DNA of 64,000 bases from Aquila chrysaetos chrysaetos (lineage: Eukaryota; Chordata; Aves; Accipitriformes; Accipitridae): contig NW_024470402.1 of NCBI RefSeq assembly GCF_900496995.4, positions 1 to 64,000 on the forward strand. Reading direction: 5' to 3'. The position numbers and the translations under genes are program-made. The notes under the pieces were generated by a model that saw only the letters and a list, made by a program, of their open reading frames with translations, was not told the origin of the DNA and ran no database searches. Shown here in pieces: positions 23,522 through 34,480 of the stretch. Within the stretch, counting starts at the first letter, position 1, and every line of letters starts with the position of its first letter.

Positions 23522-23938
23522 TGTCCTGGGTTTGGCTGGGACAGAGTTAATTTTCACAAGAAGCTGGGAGGGGACACAGCAAGAATAGGTGGCCTGAATT
23601 ACCCAAGAGGATATTCGATACCATATGATGTCATGCTCAGTATATAAACTGGGGGAGTTGGCCAGGGGGAGGGGGGATTCTTGGCTCAGGAACGGACAGG
23701 GCATGGGGTTCCAGGTGGTGAGCAATTGCATTGTGCATCACTTGCTTCGTATATCCTTTTATTAGTATTATTGTTTTTTATTATTTCTTCTCTCCTTGTG
23801 TTGTCCTATTAAACTGTCCTTTCTCAACCCACAAGTTTTTTATCTTTTTCTTCTGAGTCTTGTCTGCATCCCACCAGGGGGAGGACTGAGCAAGTGGCCA
23901 TGTGATGCTTAGTTGCTGGCTGTGCCTAAACCACGACA
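23522..23938 (+). mobile_element. Solo LTR, short ERVL-like relative
   Basis: A 417-base LTR from TGTCCTGGGTTTGGCTGGGA to ...CCTAAACCACGACA, sharing its terminal bases with the other ERVL-like LTRs but shorter and different in the middle. A TATATAAA box is at 23640-23647 and TATTAAA-like sequence lies near 23808. No internal region and no clear target-site repeats were found. Confidence 0.82.
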
Positions 23939-24965
23939 AGCAGTCCCTGGAGAGTATACTGCAGTTGTTTCCTCTGGAAAGCAATATCCATAATATTGTG
24001 TTTTAAAAAGGGCCATGATGCCTTCAGGAAGGAGCACTCTTTGGAGGGTAAGCACATGAGTCAAAAAACTCTGTGTGGGTTCTGATCTGCCAAGAAAAGT
24101 GCTAGCCGGTGCTCTCCAGGCTGGTTATGAGGACGTGTATTCACCACCATGCTCACGGGTCTTGGATAAACATGGGCCCAAGGGAGACAGTTGCTGGGTA
24201 AACACAAAAGTTTCCCTGGTGTAGGGCTCTGCTAAGAAAAAACAAGAGAACTTGGTCCCTCTCAGACTTCTGTCTGAGACAGGAGAAATTCTACCCCCCA
24301 AAGCATCTATTGATTATTGCTGTAACTTAGGCAACAGATGTGTGGGAGGTCTCAGTCCCAGGGTCAGAGCTGGTGCTGGGCTCAGACCAAGGCCAGACTC
24401 AAGAGAGGACAGTGAAGGCTCCACCCAGCGACTGCCGTGGACTATCTAGGAGCCTGGCCAGGCCAGAGGATAAGAGTAGCCCAGGCCAGACACAGGCACA
24501 GATAGGGCAGAGCTGGGGCAGGCCTGTGCTAGATCTGAGCTCTCATAGAGACTGTGGGCCAGAACCGAGCCAGAGCTGGACCCATGGTTGCATTGGGTCT
24601 AGGTGGGCTTGGTCCTGATGCTCATTGTCCTTGGTTACCTGGTTATCTCACTCAGCCCTCTCTCCCACAAAACCTGGCCTGGGGCGAGGTGCACCCCCCA
24701 TCCTCACACCATGTAGGAATGACCCTGCCCTCTGTCCTGGTCCTGTGGTGCTGGTGGTGTGTGGGGTCTGTGTGAAGGCAAACCCCACCCACAGGTCCCA
24801 GAATCTGCAGCTGTGGGAAGACATTCGCCTGCGTGTAGGGAGCAGTGGTGTTGCACGGAACCAAGGGCCACTTCAGCCTTAGGGCTCTGGGAATGCTAAA
24901 GGAGCTTGGTGCCTGGGGAAGGCACTCCAATGTTGCCCTGTGGTTGGGCAGGTGCATGCCCTGTG
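23939..24965. other. Segment absent from the duplicate copy
   Basis: About 1 kb with no recognised gene. With the CR1 tip and LTR to its left, it makes up a stretch of about 2 kb (22956-24965) that has no counterpart in the related segment at 51.8-53.2 kb, where the flanks are joined near 52135. Clusters of GGCCAGA/CAGGCCAGA words at 24385-24560 look like a decayed minisatellite. Confidence 0.5.
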
Positions 24966-25618
24966 CCATTCAGGGACAGGTCACGGATTCTGCTGAGTGT
25001 AGAATAAAATCCCACTGTCACTGCCTGTCTATGAGGAGCTGGAAGTATCTCCTCTCACATGGCAGCTTTCCGGACCAGAGTTGAGTTGCGGCATGTGTGA
25101 GGCTGTAGAGTTCCTGGGCCTCAGGAAAACTGTGCTTGAGGAACACAAGGCAGCACAGAGCAACGTTGCATATTTGGCACCAGTCACTGTCCTGGGCCTG
25201 TCTTCGTCTCACCCAAGGGGGTGGTTGGGTCCAGGGACAGGGACTCCAGCGTGTGGCCTGCTGTAGCTGATACCAATACTAACTTGTGAACACCTCAGCC
25301 CTACACATGTAGGCAAGAGGGGGCCATGCCAGAAGCTGTGCTGAAGGTGATAGGGCTGCAAGCGGGACCTGTCCCTGCTGCCCATGCCCAGGCGTGCTGG
25401 CCATGCCCTAGATTGGTTATGGAGAGAAGGAGCAGGCAAAGTAGGGACTGTGGGCCGTCCCCAAGGCTATTTACCCCTTCCCAATTCCTGCCATCCTTTG
25501 GCACATTGTCTTCTGAGCCTCCTTGCCCAGCACAGCTCCAGCTAAAGCAAGAGCAGCACTCTTCCCCAAGAGCTTGGGGACTGCTGACATCCCCGGGACT
25601 ACCCACGTGCCCACATAA
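24966..25618. repeat. Duplicated segment, pairs with 52136-52795
   Basis: It begins GGGACAGGTCACGGATTCTG and aligns with 52136 onward for about 650 bases through CTCCTTGCCCAGCACAGCTC. Single-base differences and small indels separate the copies. No protein domain is seen in either copy, so the open frames here should not be called genes. Confidence 0.82.
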
Positions 25619-25754
25619 TTCTCCTGAGGACACAGCGTTGTCAGGATTCCTGTTCACATGACATACTCTAGGACCAGGGAGTATTTCAAAGCAGAGTTGC
25701 AGCAAGGCATGGACTGATGGCCTTTGGCAGTGGAGTACTAGGGATGCCTTCTTT

Positions 25755-26397
25755 AGTGGATGAAAAGCTGGACATGAGCCCAATGTGCCTTGCAGCCCAG
25801 AAGGCCAACCGTATCCTGGCTGCATCAAAAGAAGCATGGCCAGCAGGTCGAGGGAGGTAATTCTGCCCCTTTACTCTGCCTGGTGAGACCCCACCTGGAG
25901 TACTGAGTCCAGCTCTGGAGTCCTCAGCACAGGAAAGACATGGACCTGTTGGAGCTAGTCCAGAGGAGGGCCATGAAAACTATAGAGGGATGGAACACCT
26001 CTCCTCTGAAGAAGGCTGGAGAGTTGGGTTGTTCAGCCTGGAGAAAGCAGACTCCGGGGACACCTTATTGCAGCCTTTCAGTACTTAGAGGGAGCTTATA
26101 AGGAAGTTGGGGACAACTTTTTACCAGTGCCTGTTCCAATAGGACAAGGGTAATGGGTTTTAAACTAAAAGAAGGTAGATTCAGACTAGTATAAGGAAGA
26201 CATTTTTACATGAGAGTGGTAAATACTGGAACAGGTTTGCCCAGAGAGGTTGGCAGACTTTCATCCTGGAAACATTCAAGTTCAGGTTGACTGGGCTCTA
26301 AGCGAACTAATCTATTGAAGATGTCCCTGCTCATGCAGGGGGGTTGGACTAGATGACCTTTAAAGGTCCCTTCCACCCAAACTATTATGATTCTAGA
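25755..26397 (+). mobile_element. CR1 LINE, 3' end
   Basis: A 5'-truncated CR1 of about 640 bases with GTCCAGAGGAGGGCCATGAA, CTGGAGAAAGCAGAC, AGGTTTGCCCAGAGAGG and the canonical end GGTTGGACTAGATGACCTTT to ATTATGATTCTAGA. It interrupts the keratin 3' flank relative to the copies at 52795 and 45510, so it inserted in this copy or was lost from the others. Confidence 0.9.
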
Positions 26398-26589
26398 TTT
26401 CTCAGCTTCAAAAGGCAGTGCCTGAAAGAGAACTCATTGCAGTGTGTCTCACCCTCCCATGCCTCTAGGAGTGATGAAGGGTCCCCTGGTGCTCCCAACT
26501 ATTTGCCCCCAAAGCACATCTCCCTCTTTCAGCAGTCATATGCAGATGGAAAGACCACGTAAGGGACAAAGGTAGGGTTGCAGCAATTT

Positions 26590-26595
26590 TTTAAT
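26590..26595 (-). promoter_or_regulatory. Poly(A) signal of feather keratin gene 1
   Basis: ATTAAA in the minus sense, about 390 bases past the stop codon. The same hexamer in the same context occurs at 45752 for gene 2 and at 53029 in the partial third copy. Confidence 0.65.
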
Positions 26596-26985
26596 GACTC
26601 TAAGAGGGAAATGAGGTCACTCCAAGGGGAGGCCCCCAGTGCAGAAGGAGCAGGAGCAGCCAAGAATCTGTTCCCCTTTTCCTGTGGCAGAGTTTGCCCC
26701 CGGCCATTTGTTGACCTTGGCAAAAAGGAGGCCCTAGCATGTCACTCCAGGCTGGTTTCTGGGGTCCTCACAAGCAGGCTTTGAGGGGAGCACAAGACAA
26801 CAAAGGAAGGAGAGAAAGGTGAGTGGAAGAGAGGAAAGGTAGACATTGGCCATGTTTTCAGAGAGCCCAGGCTGGTCCCTTCCACGCTGCCCTTGCAGGG
26901 CAAGCCAGAGGTGACCAGCTAGTCTGAAAACACAGCATGAATTTTGATCCTCTGTCCGCAGCATCTTCTGGGTTCCTAGGAGTCC

Positions 26986-27318
26986 TTATGGCAGGCCGTT
27001 GCCAGCATCTTTTGCAGGGGGGGGGCACCTTCTGCCACAGTAGCGGCTGGTGATGCAGGAGAGGTCACAGCACCCAGAGTTGATTGGCACTCCGTCACAG
27101 CTGAGGATGCTGCCAACAGCAGCAGAGGTGGAGGAGCCCACAACGGTGTTCTGCGGGAAGGAGCTGAGGATGGGGCCGGGCAGGGTCACCACCACAGGAG
27201 AGGGCTGGATGACAACGGTGGAGTTCTGGCACTGCCTGACACAGGGCTCATTGCAGCTGTTGGCCAGCGGGGTCGGGCCGCAGGGCTGGCAGGGCTGGCA
27301 CTGATCACAGCAGGACAT
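26986..27318 (-). CDS. Feather beta-keratin, altered C-terminus
   Basis: A feather (beta-)keratin, the small Cys-rich structural protein that polymerises into corneous filaments in feather cells. The start at 27318 gives [20 protein letters not shown], followed by the Cys-rich N-terminus, the conserved beta-sheet core ([20 protein letters not shown]) and the SAAVGSILS segment. The whole coding sequence is in exon 2, which follows a splice acceptor at 27340-27342 (CTCTCCCAG), as is standard for the family. It has 110 residues, longer than the usual about 98-101. The C-terminus reads [15 protein letters not shown] instead of the RRCPPC end of gene 2, because of two extra Cs in a C-run (nine versus seven) and loss of the usual stop codon. 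The missing terminal Cys could matter for cross-linking, or the C-run could be misread. The gene points against the V genes around it. Confidence 0.9.
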   Translation of the reverse strand: MSCCDQCQPCQPCGPTPLANSCNEPCVRQCQNSTVVIQPSPVVVTLPGPILSSFPQNTVVGSSTSAAVGSILSCDGVPINSGCCDLSCITSRYCGRRCPPPAKDAGNGLP

Positions 27319-27719
27319 GTCTTGGGGCTGGAGGTGCACCTGGGAGAGAGGGCAGGGAGGAAGCAAAACATGGGAGGCGTGAGGAGCATTCTGTCACCAC
27401 ACCACGAGGGAGCCAAAGAATATGCAGGGCTGGGAGGTAGAAGCTGTGCAGAGATTTATGAGGTCGTCTTTGCCTCATCCTGCCAGGGCCCAAGAAAATC
27501 CACCAGGACATATGTGGCTAATGCCTAGCCCCTGAGTCCAGAAGCCACCCTAGTACAGTCCTAGCTTCCCTCCATGTCTAACCTTCTCCCCACTTTCTGT
27601 TCTTGTGACAAGCAGCCCCAAGATCTGACATAGAAGAGAGCTGGTATCAGCTGAGAGGTCCATTGAAGTGACACCTCCTTTTACAGAAAGCAGAGAAGGA
27701 GAAGGGGTTTGAGACTCAC

Positions 27720-27785
27720 CTGACTCCCAAGGAGATGGAGGCAAGAGAAGTGGATGAGAGAGTGAGGAGCTGGGCTGGCTTTTAT
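27720..27785 (-). promoter_or_regulatory. Keratin gene 1 promoter and exon 1
   Basis: TATA box ATAAAAG (27779-27785, minus sense), then a non-coding first exon of about 36 bases ending at 27720 with CAG|GTGAGT as splice donor. The intron to the acceptor at 27340 is about 380 bases. The same arrangement, with matching sequence, occurs at gene 2. Confidence 0.82.
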
Positions 27786-27941
27786 CATGGACCTTTACTG
27801 CCCCAGGCTGCCAGAGGCATCCCTTGCAGAGGTGATTATTTTCTGACAAGCTCATCTTGAATGCAAAACATCTCGCCTAATGCTATAGGCTGTGTTTTGG
27901 CTTCCTGAATTGCTGTCTTCTCATTTCCTGCTTTATGCCAG

Positions 27942-28447
27942 TGTGGCAGTACATTCCACCCCCATCCCGCCAACAGGAAACAAAACTTCTCCAGGAAGGG
28001 AGAAGGGGAAGGAAACCCTGGAGGCTGCAGGTTGAAATTTGAACTGGCCAATCGAGATGTGCCAGGTACACCAAGGTGACCCTCCTAGCCAATAGAATTA
28101 AATGACCACAGGTCAGATTCGACAGGGTTATAAACAGGGTCCCGCCGGACGACACGTTGGCAGTCCTCCTAGGAGCAGCGGTCTGCAGTCGGGGACTCCC
28201 CCTCGGGTCGGGCACCGCCCAAGGTAACTCCTCGAGGGAGAGCCCTCAGCTTTTAGGTGAGTGATAGGCACATTTTGAGCCATCACTTTAAATCTTGGGG
28301 ATTCTTAAGTCGGCGTGTAGTATTAATTCTCTTTACATCATTGAGCCTGTGGTTTTATAAAATGTTACCGGACTTCTAACTAACTTTTGCTGAAGAATAA
28401 ATCTGAGTTTTAACATCTGTTGGATTTGGTTTCGTGCATCCGTAACA
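27942..28447 (+). mobile_element. Solo LTR upstream of keratin gene 1
   Basis: A 506-base LTR, TGTGGCAGTACATTCC to ...CATCCGTAACA, with a TTATAAAC box near 28126 and AATAAA near 28396. It has no internal region. An empty version of the site exists in the related upstream sequence of keratin gene 2 (about 47050-47110), so it landed after the keratin duplication. A second, inverted member of the family is at 1-348. It could supply enhancer activity near the keratin promoter, but this is only inference. Confidence 0.85.
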
Positions 28448-29999
28448 TTCCCCAGTGAAGGCATCTTTTGTGTGACAGGATGAGAGGCCCAAGCATTTCC
28501 AGAACAAAACATGTCAGCGTGGGCAGAGGACTCAGCTCGCGCGCTGGAGGAGTCCAGTAAAGGCAAATTATGTCCGTCTGTGTTACTCTTTTGGCGCTCT
28601 TTGTGGCCCTGTTGCCATGAAGTGGCCCAGCTCCTGGGTTTGACCGTATCCTACCTAACAATGATCCCATGAAAATTCTGCTGGCTGGTTTTGCTTCCTG
28701 CTGTTCTGCACCAGGGAGGGGCATAGGGGAACATGTGGTGAAGGGTCCTTTTCAGATCTCAGAAAGAAAGGCCTGACAGCAAATGACATAATAAAATGGC
28801 TGTTCTAGTAAGATGATAGAATAAAAAGAGGAATATACGTAGCGAGTAAACCTTACATCCCTTTAGTTGCTGGGAACCCTGTGTTTGTGCAGTATCAGAT
28901 GGACCTAGGTAGATTTTCCGAAGACACACTGCGCAGAGCCTGTCCAGGGAGAGCTTCTGCTTTCCTCTCATGACATGGTGCCTTTTATTTTGTGTTACGA
29001 AAATAAAATGCACATCTTCAAATACTGGAAGGTTATTTCTGTCGTAACACCCACCAACGTGCAGCACAGGCTGGCACAGGGCACTCCAGCAGATTTCTTT
29101 GCAGCAGCTACTCATGCTAATGTACGGGCATCTCAAGCCTTTAGTGGAAGGCACAAGAGAGAAGATCTGTCTTGTCACTCCTTGAGTACAGTGTTTTCTT
29201 CAAAGCTCCAATACACCTCCCTCTGTGCAGTCTCCCTGGATACCCAAGCACCACCATTAGCACATTCAGGGCCTTGTCCTTCCCCAGAATGCTCCCCAGA
29301 ATCCCTGCCAGGGCTATCCCCAGGGTGTCCCCAGCTGGTCATGTTTATGCATGTGTTCTCTTGTCTGCACTTGTCTGCATGCTGGATTTGTGCAAGTGTT
29401 TCTGGGTGCAGAATTTTGCATGATTCCAGGATGGTGCACATGAGTATGTGTGTTTGTGTGTCTCTCGTCACACGGGAATGCACTGTTCACAGCAGGGGAC
29501 TCTCCACTGCTCTGTCCATAAGCTCCACAAAGCAGCCAGGGCCAGAAGGAGCCTGAGTGCTGCTGAACAACAACAGAACAAACCTGGCAGACAACTACCC
29601 ACAGCACAGGCACTGAAATGCAATCTTTTTTATCTTCAGCTCTCCTTTTTCTGCTTCTGCAAAACTCACACTGTTTTACTGCTGATTTCAGGTCACGATA
29701 AGGATGGTTTCACAACAGTTTGGATCCATAGGTTAATTCAGTGTAACGATATTGGAAGTGCCTCAGCATGGCTGGCAGTCCCCTCTCCCGCCTCTCCAGG
29801 CCAATACACAGCTGCTCCTCCCCGGTGCTAGTGAGTTCAAAAGGATGGGGTTTGCTTTATGGACAGGGAGAAGGGCTGAGAGATCCTGCTCACCATGTGC
29901 TGTCCATCCCTGAGTGGATCTGTTTCCAATGCAGTGTTGAAGGTGTCTGGGGTGGGACACACACCCACCTCATGTCCATGCCAATGCCAAATGTACTCA
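28448..29999. other. Intergenic, partly keratin-duplication flank
   Basis: The first about 150 bases match 47100-47220 upstream of keratin gene 2 (shared GATGAGAGGCCC/GATTGAGAGGCCCC and the region after it). The rest has no recognised gene. A GT-rich patch lies at 29340-29480. Confidence 0.5.
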
Positions 30000-31920
30000 T
30001 CAACCTGGTGCTGTGTCAGGCAGGGCTGAGACCTTGGACTGAACAGGTACTGAATAAAAGGAACATGGAGCCAATGAGGACAGGGGCTCTGCTGCACCTC
30101 ATACTCACCAAGAAGGAAGAGCTCATTGGGGATGTGAAAAGCAAAAGCAGCCTTGGCTGCAATGACCATGAGCTGTGGAGTTCAGGATCCTGAGGGCAGT
30201 GAGGAGGGTGAAGAGCAAGCTCACAACCCTGGACTTCAGGAGAGCAGACTTTGGCTTCTTCAAAGATCTGCTCAGAAGAGTCCCCTGGGATGAGGCCCTA
30301 GAGGGAACAGGGGCCCAAGAAAGCTGGTTAATATTCAAGGATCACCTCCTCCAAGCTGAAGAGCAGCCCATCCCAATGAGGACAAATTCCAGAAAGCATG
30401 CCAGGAGGCCTACATGAATGAACAAGGAGCTCCTGATCAAACTCAAACACAAAAGGAAGCATACAGAAGGTGGAAGCAAGGACAAGTAACCTGAGAGGAA
30501 TACAGAGACAATGTCCAATGAGGTTAGGAAAGATAAAGCCCAGCTGGAAGTAAGTCTAGTGAGGGATGTCAAAGGCAGTTAAGAAGGGCTTCTATAAGGA
30601 CACAGGTAACAAAAGGAAGAATACAGAAAATGTAGGACCACTGCTGAATGAGATTGGGGCCCTGGTGGCACAGGATACAGAAAAAACTGAGAAGCTGAAG
30701 GCTGCCTTTGCCTCAGTCCTTACTAGCAAGACTGGCCTTCAGAAATCACAACTGCAGACCAGGGGGAAAGTCAGAAGCAAAGGACATCTACCTTTGGTGG
30801 AAGGAGATCAGGTCAGGGAATCCTTAAATAAACTGCACATACATAAGCCCATGGGCCCTGGTGGAATGCACCCACAAATGCTGAGGGAACTGGCTCATGT
30901 CATTGCCAGGTCACTCATGATTATCTTCAGTTGATCATGGTGATTGAGAGGGGTACCTGAGGACTGGAGGAAAGCAAATGTCACTCCTGTCTTCAAGAAG
31001 GGCAAGAAGGAGAACCCAGGGAACTACAGGCCTTTCAGCCTCACCTTGATCCCTGGGAAGGAGATGGAGCATCTAATCATGGAAAGCCTGCCTAATCCAG
31101 GCATGTTAAGGATAAGAAAGTCATCAGGAGTAGTCAGTATGGCTTCACCAAGGGAAAGTCATGCCTGATCAACTTGATAAGCTTCTGTGATGAAGTGACT
31201 GGACTGGGAGATGCGGGGACAGCAGTGGAGCTTGTCTACCTGGACAAGCCTTTGACACTGTTGCCCATAAGATCCTCATAGAGAAGCTGTTCATGTAAGG
31301 GCTAAGTGAGCAGACAGTGAGGTGGATTGAAAACTGTCTGAATGGCCAGGCCCAGAGGGTGGTGACCAGTGGTGCAAAACCTAGCTGGAGGCCAATGACT
31401 AGTGGTGTACTCCATGGATCAATACTGGGTCCTGTTGAACATCTTCTTAATGATCTGGATGATGGGACAGAGTGTACCCTCAGCAAGTTTGCAGATGATA
31501 GCAAACCGTGAGGAGTGGCTGATAGGCCAGAGGGTCACGCCACCATCTATGGGGACCTCGCCAAGATGGAGAAATGGGCTGATAGGAACCTCGTGCAGCT
31601 CAAGAAGGGGAAGTGCAAATTCCTGCCCCTGGGGAAGAACAATTTCATGCACTAGGGCAGCTTGGGATCACCCAGATAGAAAGCAGCTTTGCAGAAAAAA
31701 GCCTGGGGGTTCTGGTAGACACCAACTTGGCCATGAGCCAGCAATGGGCCCTTGTGTCAAAGAAGTCCAGTGGCACCCTCAGCTGCATTAGACACAAGTA
31801 TTGCCAAGAGGTCGAAAGAGGTGATTGCTACCCCTTATTCAGCACTGGCGGGACACAACTGGAGTGGCATATTCTCCATACTTCCTTTATGACCAAATTG
31901 GTGACAAATGGGTTCAGAAG
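30000..31920 (+). mobile_element. CR1 LINE, long 5'-truncated copy
   Basis: Carries the C-terminal endonuclease part of ORF2 (LTKKEELIGDVKSKSSLGCN, then EFRILRAVRRVKSKLTTLDF), the linker and most of the reverse transcriptase (VPEDWRKANVTPVFKKGKKE, then the GSILGP region near 31410 and MSQQWALVSKK near 31735). Multiple frame breaks make it inactive. It ends near 31920, where the reading jumps back to an earlier part of reverse transcriptase, so a second CR1 begins. Confidence 0.88.
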
Positions 31921-32432
31921 GAGGATAATAAGGTGAGTGGAAAATTGGCTGGACTACTGGGGTGAAAGAGTTGTGATCAGTGGAACAAAGCCCATCTGGC
32001 AGACACTTACTACTGGAGTCTCTCAGGGATCAGCAGTAGGAACAACACTGTTTACTGTTTTCACAAATGCCACAACTAGTGGGAAGGAGGACACTCTCTC
32101 AGCAAGTTTGGGGATAACAGCCAACCGCAGGGAACAGGCAGTACACTGATCTCTGTTAGCCAGATTGTTCCCAGCAGGTCCAGGAACTACCTGTTCAAAG
32201 GCAAAAGAGAAGATGGACTAGACTGCGGAAGTGCTCTGCCACAGGAGTAGAGGCAATGAACAGCTGCTGGAACACGACTTCTAGATAAGCAACAGGCTAA
32301 AAGAAATAACAAGAACTGGAATGCGCTTCCCTGGGAGTTGCTGCAAACCTCATCTAATAGTAGCCAGATCTAATGCGAACTGTTCCAAGAGGGAGTTGAT
32401 GTAGATGACCTCTGGAGGTCCTGGATTCTGAC
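31921..32432 (+). mobile_element. Second CR1 fragment abutting the first
   Basis: It starts again at GTGGAAAATTGGCTGGACTA, a part of reverse transcriptase already passed about 600 bases earlier, and runs with internal deletions to the CR1 3' end (GATGACCTCTGGAGGTCCTG). Either a separate insertion or an internal duplication. Confidence 0.75.
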
Positions 32433-32940
32433 TCAGTGATTCCCCCTCTCCCCTGCCCTGCCCTGAACCCTGCACTCCCATGGGCACATGTGTCCTCAGA
32501 GCCCCTTGGCCACAGCACAACTTTTAGGCGTTGCACCGGGAGTGCAGAGAGGCAGCTGAAGGGAGGGAGGCTCTCAGCCTCCTCCCTGCCATCCGCAGGA
32601 AATCAGTGGCTGCTGTTGGCAGCCCCTGAGCTCGGAGACAGCTCTGGGAAGCTGGTCCGTCTCCTGGCTCAGGGCCCTGCTGCCGTGCCAGGCTGCCGCT
32701 GGCGCTGCGCAGGCTGCTTCTTGCTGGGGAGGTGTCCTTGCTGGAGGAGCGGGAGAGGGCATTTCCCAGGAGCAAAGTGGTGCCCGTGCAGAGCCCCTGC
32801 GCCCTCTCAGCCCGGGCGGCGCCGGCGCAGGGCTCAGCCCCGGGGCGGAGCTGGCGGAGGCGGCGGAGAGGAGGCGCCGCGGCCGGAGCAGAGAGCCGGG
32901 GCTGGCGGGGGCAGCGAGGCGCGGGCGGCGGAGCGGCGGG
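32433..32940 (+). promoter_or_regulatory. GC-rich upstream region of V gene A1
   Basis: About 500 bases that turn sharply GC- and CpG-rich from about 32780 to the leader ATG at 32941 (for example GGCGGCGCCGGCGCAGGGC). No TATA box is evident. The long frames on both strands here are consequences of base composition. The matching region of the second copy falls in the assembly gap. Confidence 0.5.
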
Positions 32941-34151
32941 ATGCGGCGGTGCCGGGGCGCGGGGCTGGCGGCGCTGGCCGCGGTGCTCCTGGGTGCGCGG
33001 GGCTGGCGGTGGTGGACGCGGGCGGGGGCTGTGCCCGGGCTGTTCCGCGGGGAGCCCAGCGCCAAGCCTTCCCTCTCCTTCTGCAGCGTGTCTGCCCCCC
33101 TCCCTGCCTCTCTGCCATCCCTCGTCGCCCTTCCATCCCTCCGAGTCCTCGCTTCCTAGTCTCCCTATTTTGCCATCATCTCTGGTGGCACAAGCCTGCT
33201 TACATGTTTCCATGCACCTACTCTTTCCCCTGTGCATGTGGCAGTTCTTAGTGCCCTGACTATAGCCCTCTGCCCTTCACTGTAACAACCCATCTCCCAT
33301 CTGCTCCTCCTCTCTTCATCCATCCATCCATCCATCCACCCACCCAGCTTTTGACCAATCTCTCCATGCATCTAGCATCCTTAAGCCCTCTTCCTACCCT
33401 GAGACCCCTCTCTCATCTCTCCCTTTCCTTCATGTCTGTAGGCACGAGTTTGCTTTCCTGCACCACACCGTTAGTGCATACATCCTCTCATGCCCCTGTG
33501 CATTCAGCATTTATTCTTCTTCTGAATTCAACCCTTCATCTTTCGCTGCAACACACCCAACTCTCCTGTCTCCTCTCCCTCTCGCCGTCCATCCATCCAT
33601 CCATCCATCCACCTGTTCATCCATGCACCTGACTTTCATTCTGATTCTCTGCATGCAATTTCACATTGCCTCCCAGACCTCTCCCCTTGCCCCACACCTG
33701 CCCCAGGACCACTCTCCACCCTGTTGATGGGCACACGTCGCCATTGGTTCCAGTCCAGCTCTGTCTCACTGCCACTGTTCCTGACTGTTTCTCTGGGAAA
33801 AGAGCCACCAGAGCTGAGCGATCTTTGGTGATGTTTGGTCTTTCCTTCTCCTTTCGGCAGTGGCTGTGGTCAGAGCCCAGGTGCAGCAGGAGCCGTCGGC
33901 AGAGACCACCGAGGGCACCAGCATCAGCATCAACTGCTCACACCCCAACAACAGTTCACCGAGTACATCTACTGGTACCGTCAGCTCCCGGGCCGAGGCC
34001 CCGCATTCCTCGTGAGCACTCTTAAAGATTCCAAAAAGCTGACGGACCCGCCGGGGCGGCTGTCGGTGGCGGCAGACCGCCGGTCCAGCGCCCTGTGGCT
34101 CGCCCGGCCCCGGCGCGGGGACGCGGCGGTGTATTACTGCGCCCTGAGAGA
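32941..34151 (+). CDS. TCR V gene A1 (ends CALRD), one frameshift as read
   Basis: Two-exon T-cell receptor V gene. The leader exon 32941-32992 encodes MRRCRGAGLAALAAVLLG and splices in phase 1 at GTGCGC. The intron of about 868 bp holds CATC repeats, and the V exon is 33861-34151 after TTTCGGCAG. Readable domain parts are AQVQQEPSAETTEGTSISIN with first Cys, then EYIYWYRQLPGRGPAFLVS, then GRLSVAADRRSSALWLARP and DAAVYYCALRD at the end. The halves are in different frames: compared with its relatives, one base is missing in CDR1 near 33950 (AACAACAG where others read AACATACAG). That is either a true inactivating change or a consensus error. The rest, including splice sites and the RSS, looks functional. 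It is the same subgroup as 4406 and 53812. A CTCF-like motif follows the RSS. Confidence 0.82.
33308..33625 (+). repeat. (CATC)n tracts in the V gene A1 intron
   Basis: Two runs of the tetramer, about 33315-33350 and 33590-33625, inside the leader intron. The same repeats mark the relic intron at 3871-3895 and 4141-4152, which helped to recognise it. Confidence 0.85.
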
Positions 34152-34190
34152 CACGGGGAGAGGAGCCGGGGCTGCGGCCGGGCACGAACC
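34152..34190 (+). other. 23-spacer RSS of V gene A1
   Basis: Heptamer CACGGGG (34152-34158, 5 of 7), 23-base spacer and nonamer GCACGAACC (34182-34190, 6 of 9 to ACAAAAACC). The CAC start, the part that matters most for RAG cutting, is kept. It is identical to the RSS at 54092. Confidence 0.8.
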
Positions 34191-34245
34191 GCCGCGGGCG
34201 GGGCCGGGCCTGTGGGGCGGGGGCGGGGGGACAGCCCCGGGCGGG

Positions 34246-34262
34246 CCCGCCAGGGGGCGCTG
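34246..34262 (+). promoter_or_regulatory. CTCF-like site beyond the V gene A1 RSS
   Basis: CCCGCCAGGGGGCGCTG is a close match to the known CTCF core (CCASYAGRKGGC class). It begins 55 bases after the nonamer. CTCF sites close to V segments are known in mammalian antigen-receptor loci, where they promote looping for V(D)J recombination. That role here is inference. Confidence 0.6.
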
Positions 34263-34480
34263 CCGCTCCGCCCGCCCGCCCCCTCGCCCGCCCCCCCGCC
34301 CGGCCCCCCCCCCCCCCAGTCTCGCCCGGGCTTCCCCCGCCCCCGCCCGCCCGGCACCGGCACCGGCACCGGCACCCCCCCCCCTGCCCCCACCCACGCA
34401 GACAGAAATCCCCCGCGAGAGCGGGGAGGAATCGCGACCGCAGCGGCGGCGGGGGCCGGCGGTGCCCGGGAAGGAGCGCT
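34263..34480. repeat. GC-rich low-complexity tract with poly-C
   Basis: Runs of CCCGCC words, a 14-base C run at 34304-34317 and about four tandem GGCACC units near 34353-34378. The copy in block B has a longer C run (54224-54250). Such tracts are hard to sequence, and length differences should not be trusted. Confidence 0.85.
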
